A DNA stretch of 64,000 nucleotides from FEN-1191 sp036490715. Lineage in GTDB: Bacteria; Pseudomonadota; Gammaproteobacteria; Steroidobacterales; Steroidobacteraceae. This document shows, in pieces, positions 27,511 to 37,358 of the stretch. The stretch lies in contig DASXDL010000014.1 in assembly GCA_036490715.1 (NCBI GenBank), positions 1-64,000 of the forward strand, in the 5' to 3' direction. The notes beneath the pieces were generated by a model. It was not told the origin of the DNA and made no database searches. It saw only the letters and a program-made list of their open reading frames with translations. The translations under genes and the position numbers were made by a program. How positions within the stretch are numbered: the first letter of the stretch is position 1; every line of letters begins with the position of its first letter.

Positions 27511-28071
27511 CTATCCGCCGCCGGTAAACGCGTTCTTGCGCGAGAATATCCGTCGAACCAGCGGCTCGTAGTGTTCGAGCGGCGGCGTCTGATAATCGGG
27601 ATCGAAGGCCATCTGATCCCAGTCGCCGGAGAAACGCCTCGCCAGCTCGTAGGACGGGTGGCCCTGGTACCGATCGCTGATGTTTCGGTCCAGGTCGAAA
27701 TGGTGGAAGTAATATCGACCTTGAAACTCCTGATGCACACGTACGACCCAGTAAACTTCCTTGCGCACAAACGGCTTTAGGATCTCAGCCGCGATCATCG
27801 CGTGATTGCTCGGCTCGATCAGGTTGCCGATGTCGTGGCAGAGTGCCGCGATCAGCATCTCATCGTCAGCCCCGGCGGATTCAGCGCGGGCCGCTGTCTG
27901 CAAGGAGTGCACCAGTTGGTTGACGGGAAAGCCGTCCGTGAGCGATGCGAGTGAGCGCAGCATTCCCAACACGTTGTCGGCGACGCGGTGCTGATTCAGC
28001 CTTGCCTGCGCCGCGATTTCCTTCCATTGGTCGGCGGTGGTTTCATCCAGGCGTGTGAACGATCGCGTCAT
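27511..28071 (-). CDS. HD-domain protein, probable diiron oxygenase (PhnZ-like)
   Basis: 186 residues with an HD-fold metal site: H55 in HSLQTAARAE, H79-D80 in ALCHDIG, H113 in RVHQEFQGRYY. The spacing and the post-HD segment (YELARRFSGDWDQMAFDPDY) resemble the HD-domain mixed-valent diiron oxygenases such as PhnZ rather than signalling phosphohydrolases. Its start overlaps the stop of the free carrier protein gene (ATGA), so the two are coupled. It may oxidatively cleave or hydroxylate a carrier-bound or free cluster intermediate; this is inference. Plain phosphohydrolase activity is the alternative. Confidence 0.75.
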   Translation of the reverse strand: MTRSFTRLDETTADQWKEIAAQARLNQHRVADNVLGMLRSLASLTDGFPVNQLVHSLQTAARAESAGADDEMLIAALCHDIGNLIEPSNHAMIAAEILKPFVRKEVYWVVRVHQEFQGRYYFHHFDLDRNISDRYQGHPSYELARRFSGDWDQMAFDPDYQTPPLEHYEPLVRRIFSRKNAFTGGG

Positions 28072-28334
28072 TGCCGGCGGCTGTCGTGCAGCAATCGCTC
28101 GATCTCGACTGCAAGCTGCTCAAGAGTGGTATGCGCGTAGATCAGCGTGGGGGGAACGTCGGTGCCGACCAGTTGCGAGATAGGAACCATTACCTGCACC
28201 GCGGCGATGGAGTCGCCACCCAGCGCAAAAAAGTCATCACCCGGGGAAACCGCGACCCCCAGGACGTCGGTCCATACGTTGGCGAGCATTTCGCGAATTG
28301 AGGTAAGACTAGGCACCGAGATTGCCGAACTCAT
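28068..28334 (-). CDS. Stand-alone peptidyl/acyl carrier protein
   Basis: 88 residues. The phosphopantetheine attachment serine lies in FFALGGDSIAAVQV, the NRPS-type GGDS motif. Helices 1 and 4 fit a single free carrier domain (VWTDVLGV and TTLEQLAVEIERLL). Its stop overlaps the HD-protein start, and it is 56 bases from the end of the PKS gene upstream on the same strand. A free carrier next to an oxygenase suggests that a loaded amino or acyl group is modified on it before joining the assembly line. Specificity is not predictable. Confidence 0.88.
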   Translation of the reverse strand: MSSAISVPSLTSIREMLANVWTDVLGVAVSPGDDFFALGGDSIAAVQVMVPISQLVGTDVPPTLIYAHTTLEQLAVEIERLLHDSRRQ

Positions 28335-28390
28335 GGGCGACTACTCAACTTGTCGGATCGAGCTTCGACTCTATTACACGCAAGCATCGA

Positions 28391-31300
28391 TCATAGTTCC
28401 GCTGCTATCACATTGATATGAGGCGGTCGAATTACTGTGAAATGCGTACCTCCGACCACCTTCTCCCTCAATTCAGCTTGGGTGTAATTTGACCAATAGC
28501 GTCCCGGCGAAGTACCACCAGACCACCACGCATTAATCGGGGCATTGACGCTGCCAGGATGATGATCACGCAGGAGCTGGCAATGCCTCAGATAGCGTCG
28601 CACGATACTGCTGAAGGCCTCAGCCGAGATTGCAGCCTTTGGGATCAGTCCGTGCGATACACAGCGCGCCAGAAGCTCATCGCCTTCCAGCCGCTGCGCG
28701 CTCAGCTTGCGAAGCTCCATCAGCTCGGTGGCGGGCTCGGCTGAAAGCTGCAGATCGTGCATCACGCCGAGGACCGCCAACTCGGTGTCGTGCGTATCAA
28801 ACTGCTCAATGGGCCGCGAATCGATCATCGCGATCTGTTCGACCGGCTCCCCGCGCAGCTCGAGCTCGAGGGCGATCGCATGGGCGAGGAATCCACCCAT
28901 CGACCATCCGAGAAGGCGATAAGGACCGCTCGGCTGCACGCCCTGGATCACGCTTGCGTAATCGATCGCCATCGCCTCCAGAGTGGGCTGCTCCCACTCC
29001 AGCGACTCGGAAGCGCGTGATTGGATCGCGTACAGCGGTTGATCGTCGCCCAGCAGCGAGTGCAGACGCAGGTAGGCGGTCACTTGCCCGCCGGCGGGGT
29101 GGATGCAGAAGATCGGAACCCGCGTTCCCCGTTTATGGAGCATCACGAGCGGTGGGTTACCCTTGGCGCGAACGGATGCCGGCTCCGATCGCGCGCCGGG
29201 CTGGGGAATCGCGTCGCCTTCCTGAGGCTTGAGCTTATCGGCCAGATCTGCGGCAAGATCAGCGATCGTGGGCCGAGCGAGAAACTCCGCCGGCGACATC
29301 ACGACGTTGAGGAATTGCCTGAGGCCAGACAGGACCTCCATGACTCGCAGCGAATCGAGCCCGCAGTCGAGCAGATTCGTATCGGGCGGCAGGGACTGCG
29401 GCTCGCGGCCGAGAACCTGACCGAGGATCTGGCGCACCTGATCGGTGAGCTGTTCGGTGCGCTCTTTCAGCGCGGCAGGCAGCTGCGAGCGAACGCGCGC
29501 CACACCTAAAGCCGCGTGAGTGGGCCGCCGCGTGGGGTCGGTGATTTCGCTGGTCACGCCCAACGGCACGCTCCAATGGCTCTGTCGCTGGAACGGGTAG
29601 CCAGGCACGACGACTCTTCTTAATGGCTCGTCGTCGTAGAACCCCTTCCAATCCGGGTCCACGCCGCCCACGTAAAGAGCACCGAAGCTGTCGAGCATCT
29701 GCTCCATTGCTCCCCGGTCGCGCCGCAAGGACGGCAGCCAGACGTGGGCGTCCGCCTCTTGCGCCAAATGCTGGCGGGCCATTCCCAGCAGAACAGGGCT
29801 CGGGCCGATCTCAAGGTAGGCGCTGGCGCCCTCGGCGACCAGGCGATCCACTCCCTTGCCGAACTGGACGGGCTCGCGCAAATGTCGGCGCCAGTACGCC
29901 GGGCGAGACAGCTCGTTGTAGCTGGCGAGTGACCCCGTCAGCGTCGACACCAGGCTCAGCCGTGGTTGCGAGAAGGTGACCTTGGAAACGCAACGCTCCC
30001 AGTCGTCCAGGACCGGATCCATGAGCGGCGAATGGTAGCCATAGGCGACCGCCAGCCGGCGGTGGATGATTCCCTCAACTGCCAAAGTCCGTTCGATCTC
30101 CGCAATGGCGTCGGCATCTCCAGAGATAACGATGCTCTCACGACCATTCACGGCGGCGATCGCGACGCGATCGCCGTGGGCACCGATTGAGCGCCGCGCA
30201 CGCTGCTCGGTTGCAACCAGCGCCAGCATCGCACCATGGGGCGCCAGTTCCCGCGTCAGCCGCCCGCGCTCGGCGACCAAGCGCAAGCCCTCCTCCAAGG
30301 AGAACAAGCCGGCGACGCAGGCCGCGACGTACTCCCCCAGGCTGTGCCCAGCCACGAGATCCGGCTCCACCCCCCACGAGCGCCACAGCTCCGACAGCGA
30401 CCACTCGAACGCGAACAGCGCAGGCTGGATCAACGCCGCATCCTCCAGTGCCGCGCCGTTGGCAGAATCCTGCGCCGCATTCGGGAACAACACCTCCAGC
30501 AACGGGCGAGGCAGCAAGGGCTGCAGGATTCCCGCACAGCGCTGCAGCGCCTCGCGAAACACCCGCTGAGTTTCGTAGAGTTCTCGCCCCATGCCGGTGT
30601 ACTGCGATCCCTGTCCAGTGAAAAGGAAGGCCAGCTTCGGGCGTTTCGCTGAGCGGCCATTCGCGCGCGGCGCGCGCAGGGTGCACGCCGCCAGGCGCTC
30701 ACGTGCGACGGCAGCCGTCGGCGCGACCACCGCGATTCGGTGTGAAAACGCGGCCCGGCCAGCGTTGGTCGTGAAGCACACATCGGCGAATGCCTGGGTG
30801 GGGCTGTGCTCAAGATACGCGCCGTACGCCTGTACCAGGTCCTGAAGGGCGGTCTGCGTACGCGCCGACAGGCACATCAAGCGCGGTCGAGTGGCGTCAT
30901 CGGACGCCGACCGCTGCACCGCCGCGGTGGTGGGTGACTCCTCGAGCAGCACATGCGCGTTCGTGCCACTGAATCCCAGTGAGGTCACTCCCGCCAGTGG
31001 GCGATGGCTCGATGTTCTGGGCCATGCCTGGAGCTTGGTCGGTAGGCTGAAGCCGGCCGACAACGGTTCGAGCAGTGGGTTGAGCCGCTCGAGGTTCAGC
31101 AGCGGCGGAATCTCGCCGTGCTCGAGCGACAGCGCCACCTTGGCCAGTGCCGATGCGCCGGCCGCGGCCTCAGTGTGGCCGATGTTGGTCTTCACCGAGC
31201 CAATGATGAGCGGGCGCTGTCGATTCTGCCCGAGCACTGCCAAGGCGGCCTTCACCTCAATCGGGTCACCCAGGGGTGTGCCGGTACCATGAGCCTCCAG

Positions 31301-34054
31301 ATAGTCCACTTCGGATGCTTCTACGCCAGCATCGGTCAGCGCAGCCTCGATGACGGTTTGTTGCGCTGCTCCGTTGGGCGCTGTCAGGCTCTGACGCCGG
31401 CCGTCGTGGCCGACCGCGCTGCCACGGATGACCGCAATGATCCGATCGTGTTCTTTGACTGCGAGCGACAGCGGCTTGAGGACCACGATGACGCATCCCT
31501 CACCCCTGCCGTAGCCGTCAGCGCCCGCGTCAAACGCCTTGCAGCGCCCGTCCGCGGCGAGCGCCTGAATGGCTGACAGGTAGACAAAGGGTCTGGGTGA
31601 AGTCATGACATTGACGCCACCGGCAAGGGCGACGTCGCATTCCCCACTGTGCAAGCTCTGCACGGCCAGATGAATAGCCACCAGCGACGATGAGCAGGCC
31701 GTATCGACAGCCACCGACGGGCCGCGCAGATTCAGGAACTGGGAGACGCGCCCGGGCGCCATGCAAGGCATCACTCCCAGAAAGTTGGTGCTCGGGTAGG
31801 TGGAGCCTGTGATACCGAAAAACGCCCCGGTCCGGTCCCTGCTGAGACTGTACGGGTCGTGACCGGAATGCTCCAACGCCGCCCACGAGACTTCGAGCAG
31901 CAGCCGGTGCTGCGGGTCGAGGCCCTTGGCCTCCAAAGGAGTCATGCCGAAGAACTCCGCGTCAAACTGGTCCACGCCATCAATGAACGAACCGCAGCGC
32001 GTGTACGTCTTGCCGGGGGTACCGCGTACCGGGTCGTAGAACGGCTCGACGTTCCAGCGTTCGCCCGGCACGACGCGCGTGCTGCTGACACCGTCATGCA
32101 GCGACTTCCAGAACGCTTCCGGGTCCGCGAGCGTGCGCTCCCTGCCGGGCAGACGGCAGCCGATGCCGACGATAGCCACGGGCTCGCGCTGCACCGATCG
32201 TCGGGCGGATTTGAGCGTTTCGCCCGCGTCCGTGGACGAAAACAGTTCCTTGAGAAGTTCGTCGCAGAGGGCATCGAGCGTCGGGTGATCGAAGGTCACG
32301 GTCGCCGACAGCGGTCGGCCGAGCGCAACGCTGAGAGCATTCGCAAGCTCGACGGCGCCGAGCGAATCCATGCCCAGCTGACCGAAGGTTGCACTGCCGT
32401 CGAGCTGCGAACTTGGCGAGACCGACGCTTGGCGTTGCAGAATGCGCCGCAACTGTTGGCCAATCTCTTCCCGCAGCAACTCCCGGCGTGCGGCCAGCGG
32501 CGCCGAGCGAAGCCCACGAATCAGCTCGGTTTCATTGACGGCGGCGCGCCGGCGCAGAACCTCCTGACGCAGCGCTTCGGTCTTGATCTTGCCCAGCTCG
32601 GTTTTGGGAAGTCCTTCAAAGAACAGCACGCTCGAGGGGACCTTGCGCTTGTCGAGGTTCGCCCGACAATGCGCCAGCACGCCGTCTTCGCTCATTGCCC
32701 CTTGCGCTCCAGCAACGACACACGCGACCGCCTCCTCGCCCAGGAACGAATGCGGCAGTCCGACGACCGCACACTGCCGAACACCCAGGCGCAGGATGAC
32801 GTCGACTATTTCCTGGGGATTGATCTTCACCGCCCCTTGGCTGATGAGCTCCTTGATCCGGCCGGTGATGAAAAGCTCGCGATCGGCGTCGATGTAACCG
32901 ATGTCCCCGGTCGAGAACCAGCCATCATCGCCGTCGGCGCCCTTTGGGGTCTCATCGTCAGGGCGATAGATGCTGCTCGCCCAGTGCCGCTTGAACTGAA
33001 TCTCCCCGACCTCGCCCAGCTCGAGCGATCGACCGTCGGCGTCAACGAATCTCACGGCGACGGCGGCCGGCAGGCGCCCGGCGGAACCGTGCTTGGCCTT
33101 TGACGCGCCCAGCGTTATGCCTGGGACCTCCGTCAGGCCGTAGCTGACCACCAGACGCTTGTTGAACTTTGTTTCAAATCTCTCGATGAGCGACGGTGAG
33201 AGGAAAGCGCCCCCAACCACGATCGTCCGCAACGAAGAAAGATCGTAGGCATCTATGTTTTCTTCAGTGAGCAACGCTTCGCACATCGACGGTACCAGTA
33301 CGGTCGTCGTGACGTGGTGTCGCTCCACCAAAGTCAGGAATTGGCGGGCGTCGAAACTGTCCTGGCAGATAATCGTGCTCTTCGACACCAGCCTTAAGAA
33401 GAAGAAGCTGGCACCCAGCGCGTGCGCCGGCGGTAGCGCCATCAGCCGGACAAATGGCCCGATGGCACCTGCATTCGTCTGGCTGCTCGCCTTGAGGAAC
33501 GGATAGCGCTGCGCGATCTCACCGTGTGTATAGATGATCCCCTTCGGGGTTCCGGTGGTTCCACTCGTATAGACGAGCTGAGCCATGTCGTCAGCGGCGC
33601 GTGCTACGGGTTGACATAACGGCGGGTCGCATTGGAGCAGCCGCTCGAAGGAGTGCGATCCCGCGGCCGGTTCAGCGCTAGCGCCCACGAGGATTTGAAG
33701 TGGGACCGTGTCAGCGGTCAAAGAGGAGAGCCCGGTGAGGGTTGCGATCACGCCCTTGGCGCCACAGTGCGCGATGACCCGCTTGATTTCCGAAGACGAG
33801 GCATTGGGATACAAGACGACCGGCACACCGCCGGCGCGCAGGGTGGCCGTGAACGCGACAAACAGCTCAAATCCGCTGGGCAGCAACAGCACCACGCGAT
33901 CGCCGGGTGTGAGCCTAAGCTGCGTGAGCCCTCCGGCGAACCGTCGGCAGTGGTCGTGCAGTGCGCGGCTCGTCCACGTGCGAGTGCCGACCACCAGCGC
34001 ATCGTAGTCGCCGTAGGTTTCGAGGTTCTGATCCTCCCAGCCTGCAATATTCAT
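28391..34054 (-). CDS. PKS megasynthase: AMP-ligase - ACP - KS - AT - ACP - thioesterase
   Basis: 1887 residues from ATG 34054; a GTG at 34105 would add 17. Domain order: acyl/aryl-AMP ligase (about 1-500; LVYTSGTTGTPKG at about 160), ACP (Ser 564 in GMDSLGAVE), ketosynthase (about 625-1045; Cys 787 in DTACSSS, His 922 in EAHGTGT, His 960 in NIGHTE), acyltransferase (GQGSQ near 1147, Ser 1238 in GHSLGEY), ACP (Ser 1568 in GLDSLRV), thioesterase (Ser 1718 in GWSMGG, His 1871 in GGTHF). There is no ketoreductase, dehydratase or methyltransferase. It should activate a starter acid, extend it once and release a beta-keto product or pass it to a partner. The AT motif at the HAFH/YASH site reads YGYH, so extender choice is open. 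Confidence 0.92.
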   Translation of the reverse strand: MNIAGWEDQNLETYGDYDALVVGTRTWTSRALHDHCRRFAGGLTQLRLTPGDRVVLLLPSGFELFVAFTATLRAGGVPVVLYPNASSSEIKRVIAHCGAKGVIATLTGLSSLTADTVPLQILVGASAEPAAGSHSFERLLQCDPPLCQPVARAADDMAQLVYTSGTTGTPKGIIYTHGEIAQRYPFLKASSQTNAGAIGPFVRLMALPPAHALGASFFFLRLVSKSTIICQDSFDARQFLTLVERHHVTTTVLVPSMCEALLTEENIDAYDLSSLRTIVVGGAFLSPSLIERFETKFNKRLVVSYGLTEVPGITLGASKAKHGSAGRLPAAVAVRFVDADGRSLELGEVGEIQFKRHWASSIYRPDDETPKGADGDDGWFSTGDIGYIDADRELFITGRIKELISQGAVKINPQEIVDVILRLGVRQCAVVGLPHSFLGEEAVACVVAGAQGAMSEDGVLAHCRANLDKRKVPSSVLFFEGLPKTELGKIKTEALRQEVLRRRAAVNETELIRGLRSAPLAARRELLREEIGQQLRRILQRQASVSPSSQLDGSATFGQLGMDSLGAVELANALSVALGRPLSATVTFDHPTLDALCDELLKELFSSTDAGETLKSARRSVQREPVAIVGIGCRLPGRERTLADPEAFWKSLHDGVSSTRVVPGERWNVEPFYDPVRGTPGKTYTRCGSFIDGVDQFDAEFFGMTPLEAKGLDPQHRLLLEVSWAALEHSGHDPYSLSRDRTGAFFGITGSTYPSTNFLGVMPCMAPGRVSQFLNLRGPSVAVDTACSSSLVAIHLAVQSLHSGECDVALAGGVNVMTSPRPFVYLSAIQALAADGRCKAFDAGADGYGRGEGCVIVVLKPLSLAVKEHDRIIAVIRGSAVGHDGRRQSLTAPNGAAQQTVIEAALTDAGVEASEVDYLEAHGTGTPLGDPIEVKAALAVLGQNRQRPLIIGSVKTNIGHTEAAAGASALAKVALSLEHGEIPPLLNLERLNPLLEPLSAGFSLPTKLQAWPRTSSHRPLAGVTSLGFSGTNAHVLLEESPTTAAVQRSASDDATRPRLMCLSARTQTALQDLVQAYGAYLEHSPTQAFADVCFTTNAGRAAFSHRIAVVAPTAAVARERLAACTLRAPRANGRSAKRPKLAFLFTGQGSQYTGMGRELYETQRVFREALQRCAGILQPLLPRPLLEVLFPNAAQDSANGAALEDAALIQPALFAFEWSLSELWRSWGVEPDLVAGHSLGEYVAACVAGLFSLEEGLRLVAERGRLTRELAPHGAMLALVATEQRARRSIGAHGDRVAIAAVNGRESIVISGDADAIAEIERTLAVEGIIHRRLAVAYGYHSPLMDPVLDDWERCVSKVTFSQPRLSLVSTLTGSLASYNELSRPAYWRRHLREPVQFGKGVDRLVAEGASAYLEIGPSPVLLGMARQHLAQEADAHVWLPSLRRDRGAMEQMLDSFGALYVGGVDPDWKGFYDDEPLRRVVVPGYPFQRQSHWSVPLGVTSEITDPTRRPTHAALGVARVRSQLPAALKERTEQLTDQVRQILGQVLGREPQSLPPDTNLLDCGLDSLRVMEVLSGLRQFLNVVMSPAEFLARPTIADLAADLADKLKPQEGDAIPQPGARSEPASVRAKGNPPLVMLHKRGTRVPIFCIHPAGGQVTAYLRLHSLLGDDQPLYAIQSRASESLEWEQPTLEAMAIDYASVIQGVQPSGPYRLLGWSMGGFLAHAIALELELRGEPVEQIAMIDSRPIEQFDTHDTELAVLGVMHDLQLSAEPATELMELRKLSAQRLEGDELLARCVSHGLIPKAAISAEAFSSIVRRYLRHCQLLRDHHPGSVNAPINAWWSGGTSPGRYWSNYTQAELREKVVGGTHFTVIRPPHINVIAAEL

Positions 34055-34195
34055 GGTTTGCGAACAGGTCTTCCCTGACAGCGGCGATCTGAGTTTAAAG
34101 CACACTGCGCCTACGCACGCTGTGCGTTCGGGACTTCACAACACCTGGGAGTTCGACCATCATGATCAAAGACGCCATGGAACGGAGCGCCCTGC

Positions 34196-37100
34196 GTGGC
34201 GGACTCGATACTCGCAGCGCTTTCGAATCTATCCGATACGCTTCCGGCCGTCGAGGATCGGACCGGCACCTGGACGCGGGCAGATCTGCGCCGGGGCGTT
34301 GACTGTGCCCACCACTACTTTGCTCGCCACGGCGTTGGCGTCGGCGACCGGATCGCGATCGTCACCGGCGACGACAAACGCGTGGTCGCCGCCCTCCTCG
34401 GGGCGCGGGCCGCGGGTGCGCTGGTGTGTCCCATTGATCCGGCGGGCGCGGAAGGGCAAGTGGCGCGAATTAGACCGCGCCTCGTGGTCGCCGCTGGGCC
34501 CGTGCCTGGTGTCGATGCGATTGAGCTGGGCGCACTCTTCGTCGAGTGCGGCCCTGCGCTGCCGATCGCACAAGGAGGCGTCTCCGCTTGGGGTGTTGCG
34601 ACCTCCGGTTCGAGCGGACCACCGAAAACGGTCGTCCTCACCGAGAGTTCGGTCGCACACGTCAGCGCCGCGATCCAAGAGCTGGTCCGATACACCCCGC
34701 AAGATCGCATTCATGGCGGACTGCCCCTGTACCACACCTACGGGCTGTCGCAGTTGTGGTTGGCTATGGTGTCGGGCGCGTGCCTGTACCTGCCGGGAGG
34801 ACAACCGACGCGAGCCGGTCTGTCGCGCTGGCTCGGTGGGGCGACGGTGTTGCCCACCAGTGCGCCAAAGTTGAAATTCCTATACGAGCTGGGGGCGCGG
34901 CCCGATGTCCGATTGATTACGCTCGCCGGCCAAAGCGCCGAGCCGGACACGCGCAAGCTGTTCGCGTCGGTGCAATCCTCCGCGACCTTTATGTACTTCT
35001 ACGGATTGACCGAGGCCAGCACACGCGTGCTGTGGCTCGGGCATGAAGAGTTCTTCCAGCGGCCGCGCGCCACTGGCCGGCCGATTCGAGGGGTGCGCGC
35101 GTGGGTCGAGGCGGATGGCGAGCTGTGGCTCGAGGGCCCCAACGTTGCCGCCGGCTATCTGGATAATCCTGCCGCGACCGCGGCTCGGTTTCCTGAGGGC
35201 AAGCTCAGAACCGGTGATTATTTCGAGACCGACGGGGATCTCTTCAGCTATCTGGGGAGGATCGACGGCATCTTTAAACGCTTCGGGGAAAAGGTGATCC
35301 CGGAGCGGGTCGAAGCAGTGATGGAGTCGCACCCGGACGTGCTCAAGTGCCTGGTCACGCCGGAGCTCGGTCCCGATGCAGAGCCAGTGCCTATCGCCTG
35401 GGTCGTAGGCAGAGCCGGTGCTGCCGATGGGCCGGCGCTGCTCCGCCACGCACGCGCGCTGCTGCCACCCGTCATGGTGCCGGTGGTGGTGCGCTTCGTG
35501 TCCACGTTGCCCGCCACGTCCAGCGGCAAGCTGTTGCGCGCGCCGCCCGAGCTCACAGCGGTGGTGCCTGCCGATGCGCCCACCGCTGTGAAACGCAGCC
35601 GGCACGAAATCGAGGCGTGGCTGCGCGATACGCTCGGCGCCCTGCTCGCGGTGTCCGCGCCCACGATCGAATCAACCCGCCCACTCGCCGAGTATGGGTT
35701 GAATTCGCTCGGCAGCGTTGACCTGATCGCCGCCTTGGGGCGATGGCTGGGCAAGAGCGTTTCCTACTCGGTGATATGGAACCACCCGACGCTCGCGACC
35801 CTGAGTGCGCACCTGGCGAAGATCGGTGCGGGTGACACAGGACCATCGAACGAGCAGGCCTTGGACGCCCAGCGATGGTCGGCTCCGATCCTTCCCCGCT
35901 CATCCGACGCGCTAGTTGCCGTCTCACAGCTCGAACGGCGGCGACTGCAGCTGTCGCGTGCCGCCCCAGACGGGGATGGACGCAGCGTCTGGTTGGCGGG
36001 TGAAGCCGAAGGCGATTTTCGGCCGGACAGGTTTACCGCCGCCCTCGGTGACCTCAGCCGGCGGCACGATGTCTTGCGCTCGAAGTTCTCGTCCTCGGGC
36101 GGCAGCGACTCAAAGGTCATTCTCCCGCGCTTGCCCATCGACGTGCCCGTCCACGACGTCACCGGGCTCCCCGAGCGCGATCGCCGGCGACAGGGCCTTG
36201 CGATTCTGGCTGACGAAGTCAGGCAGGTTTTCGACCTCGCCAGCGCACCATTGCTCAAGGCCGCGGTGGTGAAGCTGGCGGAGCGACGCTTCTTCTTCCT
36301 GGTGGTCTTCGATCACGTGATCGCGGATGCTGCTTCGGTTGGCTTAGCCTGGTCGGATCTGCGCACGATCTACGCCGCCACCGCCTCCGGACGGGACCCG
36401 CCACCGCGGCCGGCCCTGCAGTACATCGATTTCACCGACTGGCTTGAGCGAGTGCTGTCGGGTGCGCACGCCGAATCGCTCAAGCAGCATTGGGCACGGC
36501 ACCTCGGGGGCAGCGTGCCCCCGATTCCACACGCGGCCGGCGAGCCGCCAGCTGCAGAGGTTAGCGGCGGGCGCAAAAATCCGGCGCTGACACCCTTTCC
36601 CTGTCACTTCGCGGTGGTCGACGTCCCAGAGGCGGTGGGCGCAGACGTCCGCAGCGCTGCGATGCGACACGGTTGCACCGCATTCGTCTTCTACTACAGC
36701 GCGTTCGCCCTGCTCTTGGCCAGAGCGTCCGGCTACTCGGACGTCACGATATCGAGCTCTTTCGACTTCCGAAATCGCGAACCGGAGCTGCGCGACGTGT
36801 TCGGAATGCTCACCAATACCTGCGCGCTGAGGATCGACTTGGCGGGAGTCACAACCCTCGCCGATCTGTTGGCACGAGCGAGGACGGAAGTTTCACGAAT
36901 GATCGCGGCCAGTGACCTACCGGCGACGCTCTATCCTGCGACCGCTGCATTTCAGGTGCTGTTCAACTACGTCGAGGTCGGCACACAACCGGCGGTGTCG
37001 GCGTGGGAGGGTTTCAGCGTGCGCGCCTTGGGCCGGGCCGCCTTGTCGACCGCTGGGTATACCTACCGGAACAGCCACGATCTGCTGTTCGTGCTTCGCA

Positions 37101-37264
37101 ACAACGGTGGCAGGCTCTCCGGTGCCCTCATCGCCAACGCGACGCGGTGGTCGAAACCGGCTGTCCAAGAGATGGCTGCAGCGTACGGGCAGCTCGTGCG
37201 TCAGATGACCGAACCCGGTGCAGATTTCGCAGGCCTGCTGCCTGCCCGCAGCGATATCGTTTGA
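34196..37264 (+). CDS. NRPS-like protein: acyl/aryl adenylation - carrier - condensation
   Basis: 1022 residues. The adenylating domain (about 1-460) has a short, unusual core: GVATSGSSGPPKT instead of a full A3, then YFYGLTEAS, LRTGDYF and GRIDGIFKRFGEKV; it resembles acyl-CoA ligase-type enzymes more than amino-acid A domains. A carrier domain follows (Ser 504 in YGLNSLGS). The C-terminal condensation domain (about 560-1020) has DHVIADA (706-712) in place of HHxxxDG; the catalytic second His is kept. The start is GTG 34196 with a GGAG sequence upstream; no ATG is in frame. It is divergent from the PKS gene 141 bases away. It may load an acid and condense it with an amino acid on another protein. 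Confidence 0.85.
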   Translation: MADSILAALSNLSDTLPAVEDRTGTWTRADLRRGVDCAHHYFARHGVGVGDRIAIVTGDDKRVVAALLGARAAGALVCPIDPAGAEGQVARIRPRLVVAAGPVPGVDAIELGALFVECGPALPIAQGGVSAWGVATSGSSGPPKTVVLTESSVAHVSAAIQELVRYTPQDRIHGGLPLYHTYGLSQLWLAMVSGACLYLPGGQPTRAGLSRWLGGATVLPTSAPKLKFLYELGARPDVRLITLAGQSAEPDTRKLFASVQSSATFMYFYGLTEASTRVLWLGHEEFFQRPRATGRPIRGVRAWVEADGELWLEGPNVAAGYLDNPAATAARFPEGKLRTGDYFETDGDLFSYLGRIDGIFKRFGEKVIPERVEAVMESHPDVLKCLVTPELGPDAEPVPIAWVVGRAGAADGPALLRHARALLPPVMVPVVVRFVSTLPATSSGKLLRAPPELTAVVPADAPTAVKRSRHEIEAWLRDTLGALLAVSAPTIESTRPLAEYGLNSLGSVDLIAALGRWLGKSVSYSVIWNHPTLATLSAHLAKIGAGDTGPSNEQALDAQRWSAPILPRSSDALVAVSQLERRRLQLSRAAPDGDGRSVWLAGEAEGDFRPDRFTAALGDLSRRHDVLRSKFSSSGGSDSKVILPRLPIDVPVHDVTGLPERDRRRQGLAILADEVRQVFDLASAPLLKAAVVKLAERRFFFLVVFDHVIADAASVGLAWSDLRTIYAATASGRDPPPRPALQYIDFTDWLERVLSGAHAESLKQHWARHLGGSVPPIPHAAGEPPAAEVSGGRKNPALTPFPCHFAVVDVPEAVGADVRSAAMRHGCTAFVFYYSAFALLLARASGYSDVTISSSFDFRNREPELRDVFGMLTNTCALRIDLAGVTTLADLLARARTEVSRMIAASDLPATLYPATAAFQVLFNYVEVGTQPAVSAWEGFSVRALGRAALSTAGYTYRNSHDLLFVLRNNGGRLSGALIANATRWSKPAVQEMAAAYGQLVRQMTEPGADFAGLLPARSDIV

Positions 37265-37358
37265 GCCATTGACGCGTGCTCGCCGGCCGCATCGACCTAC
37301 GAGCTGTCTATAAAATCGTCTATCGGTTGCTGGCCGAGCCCTTCCACAAGGACGTGGA

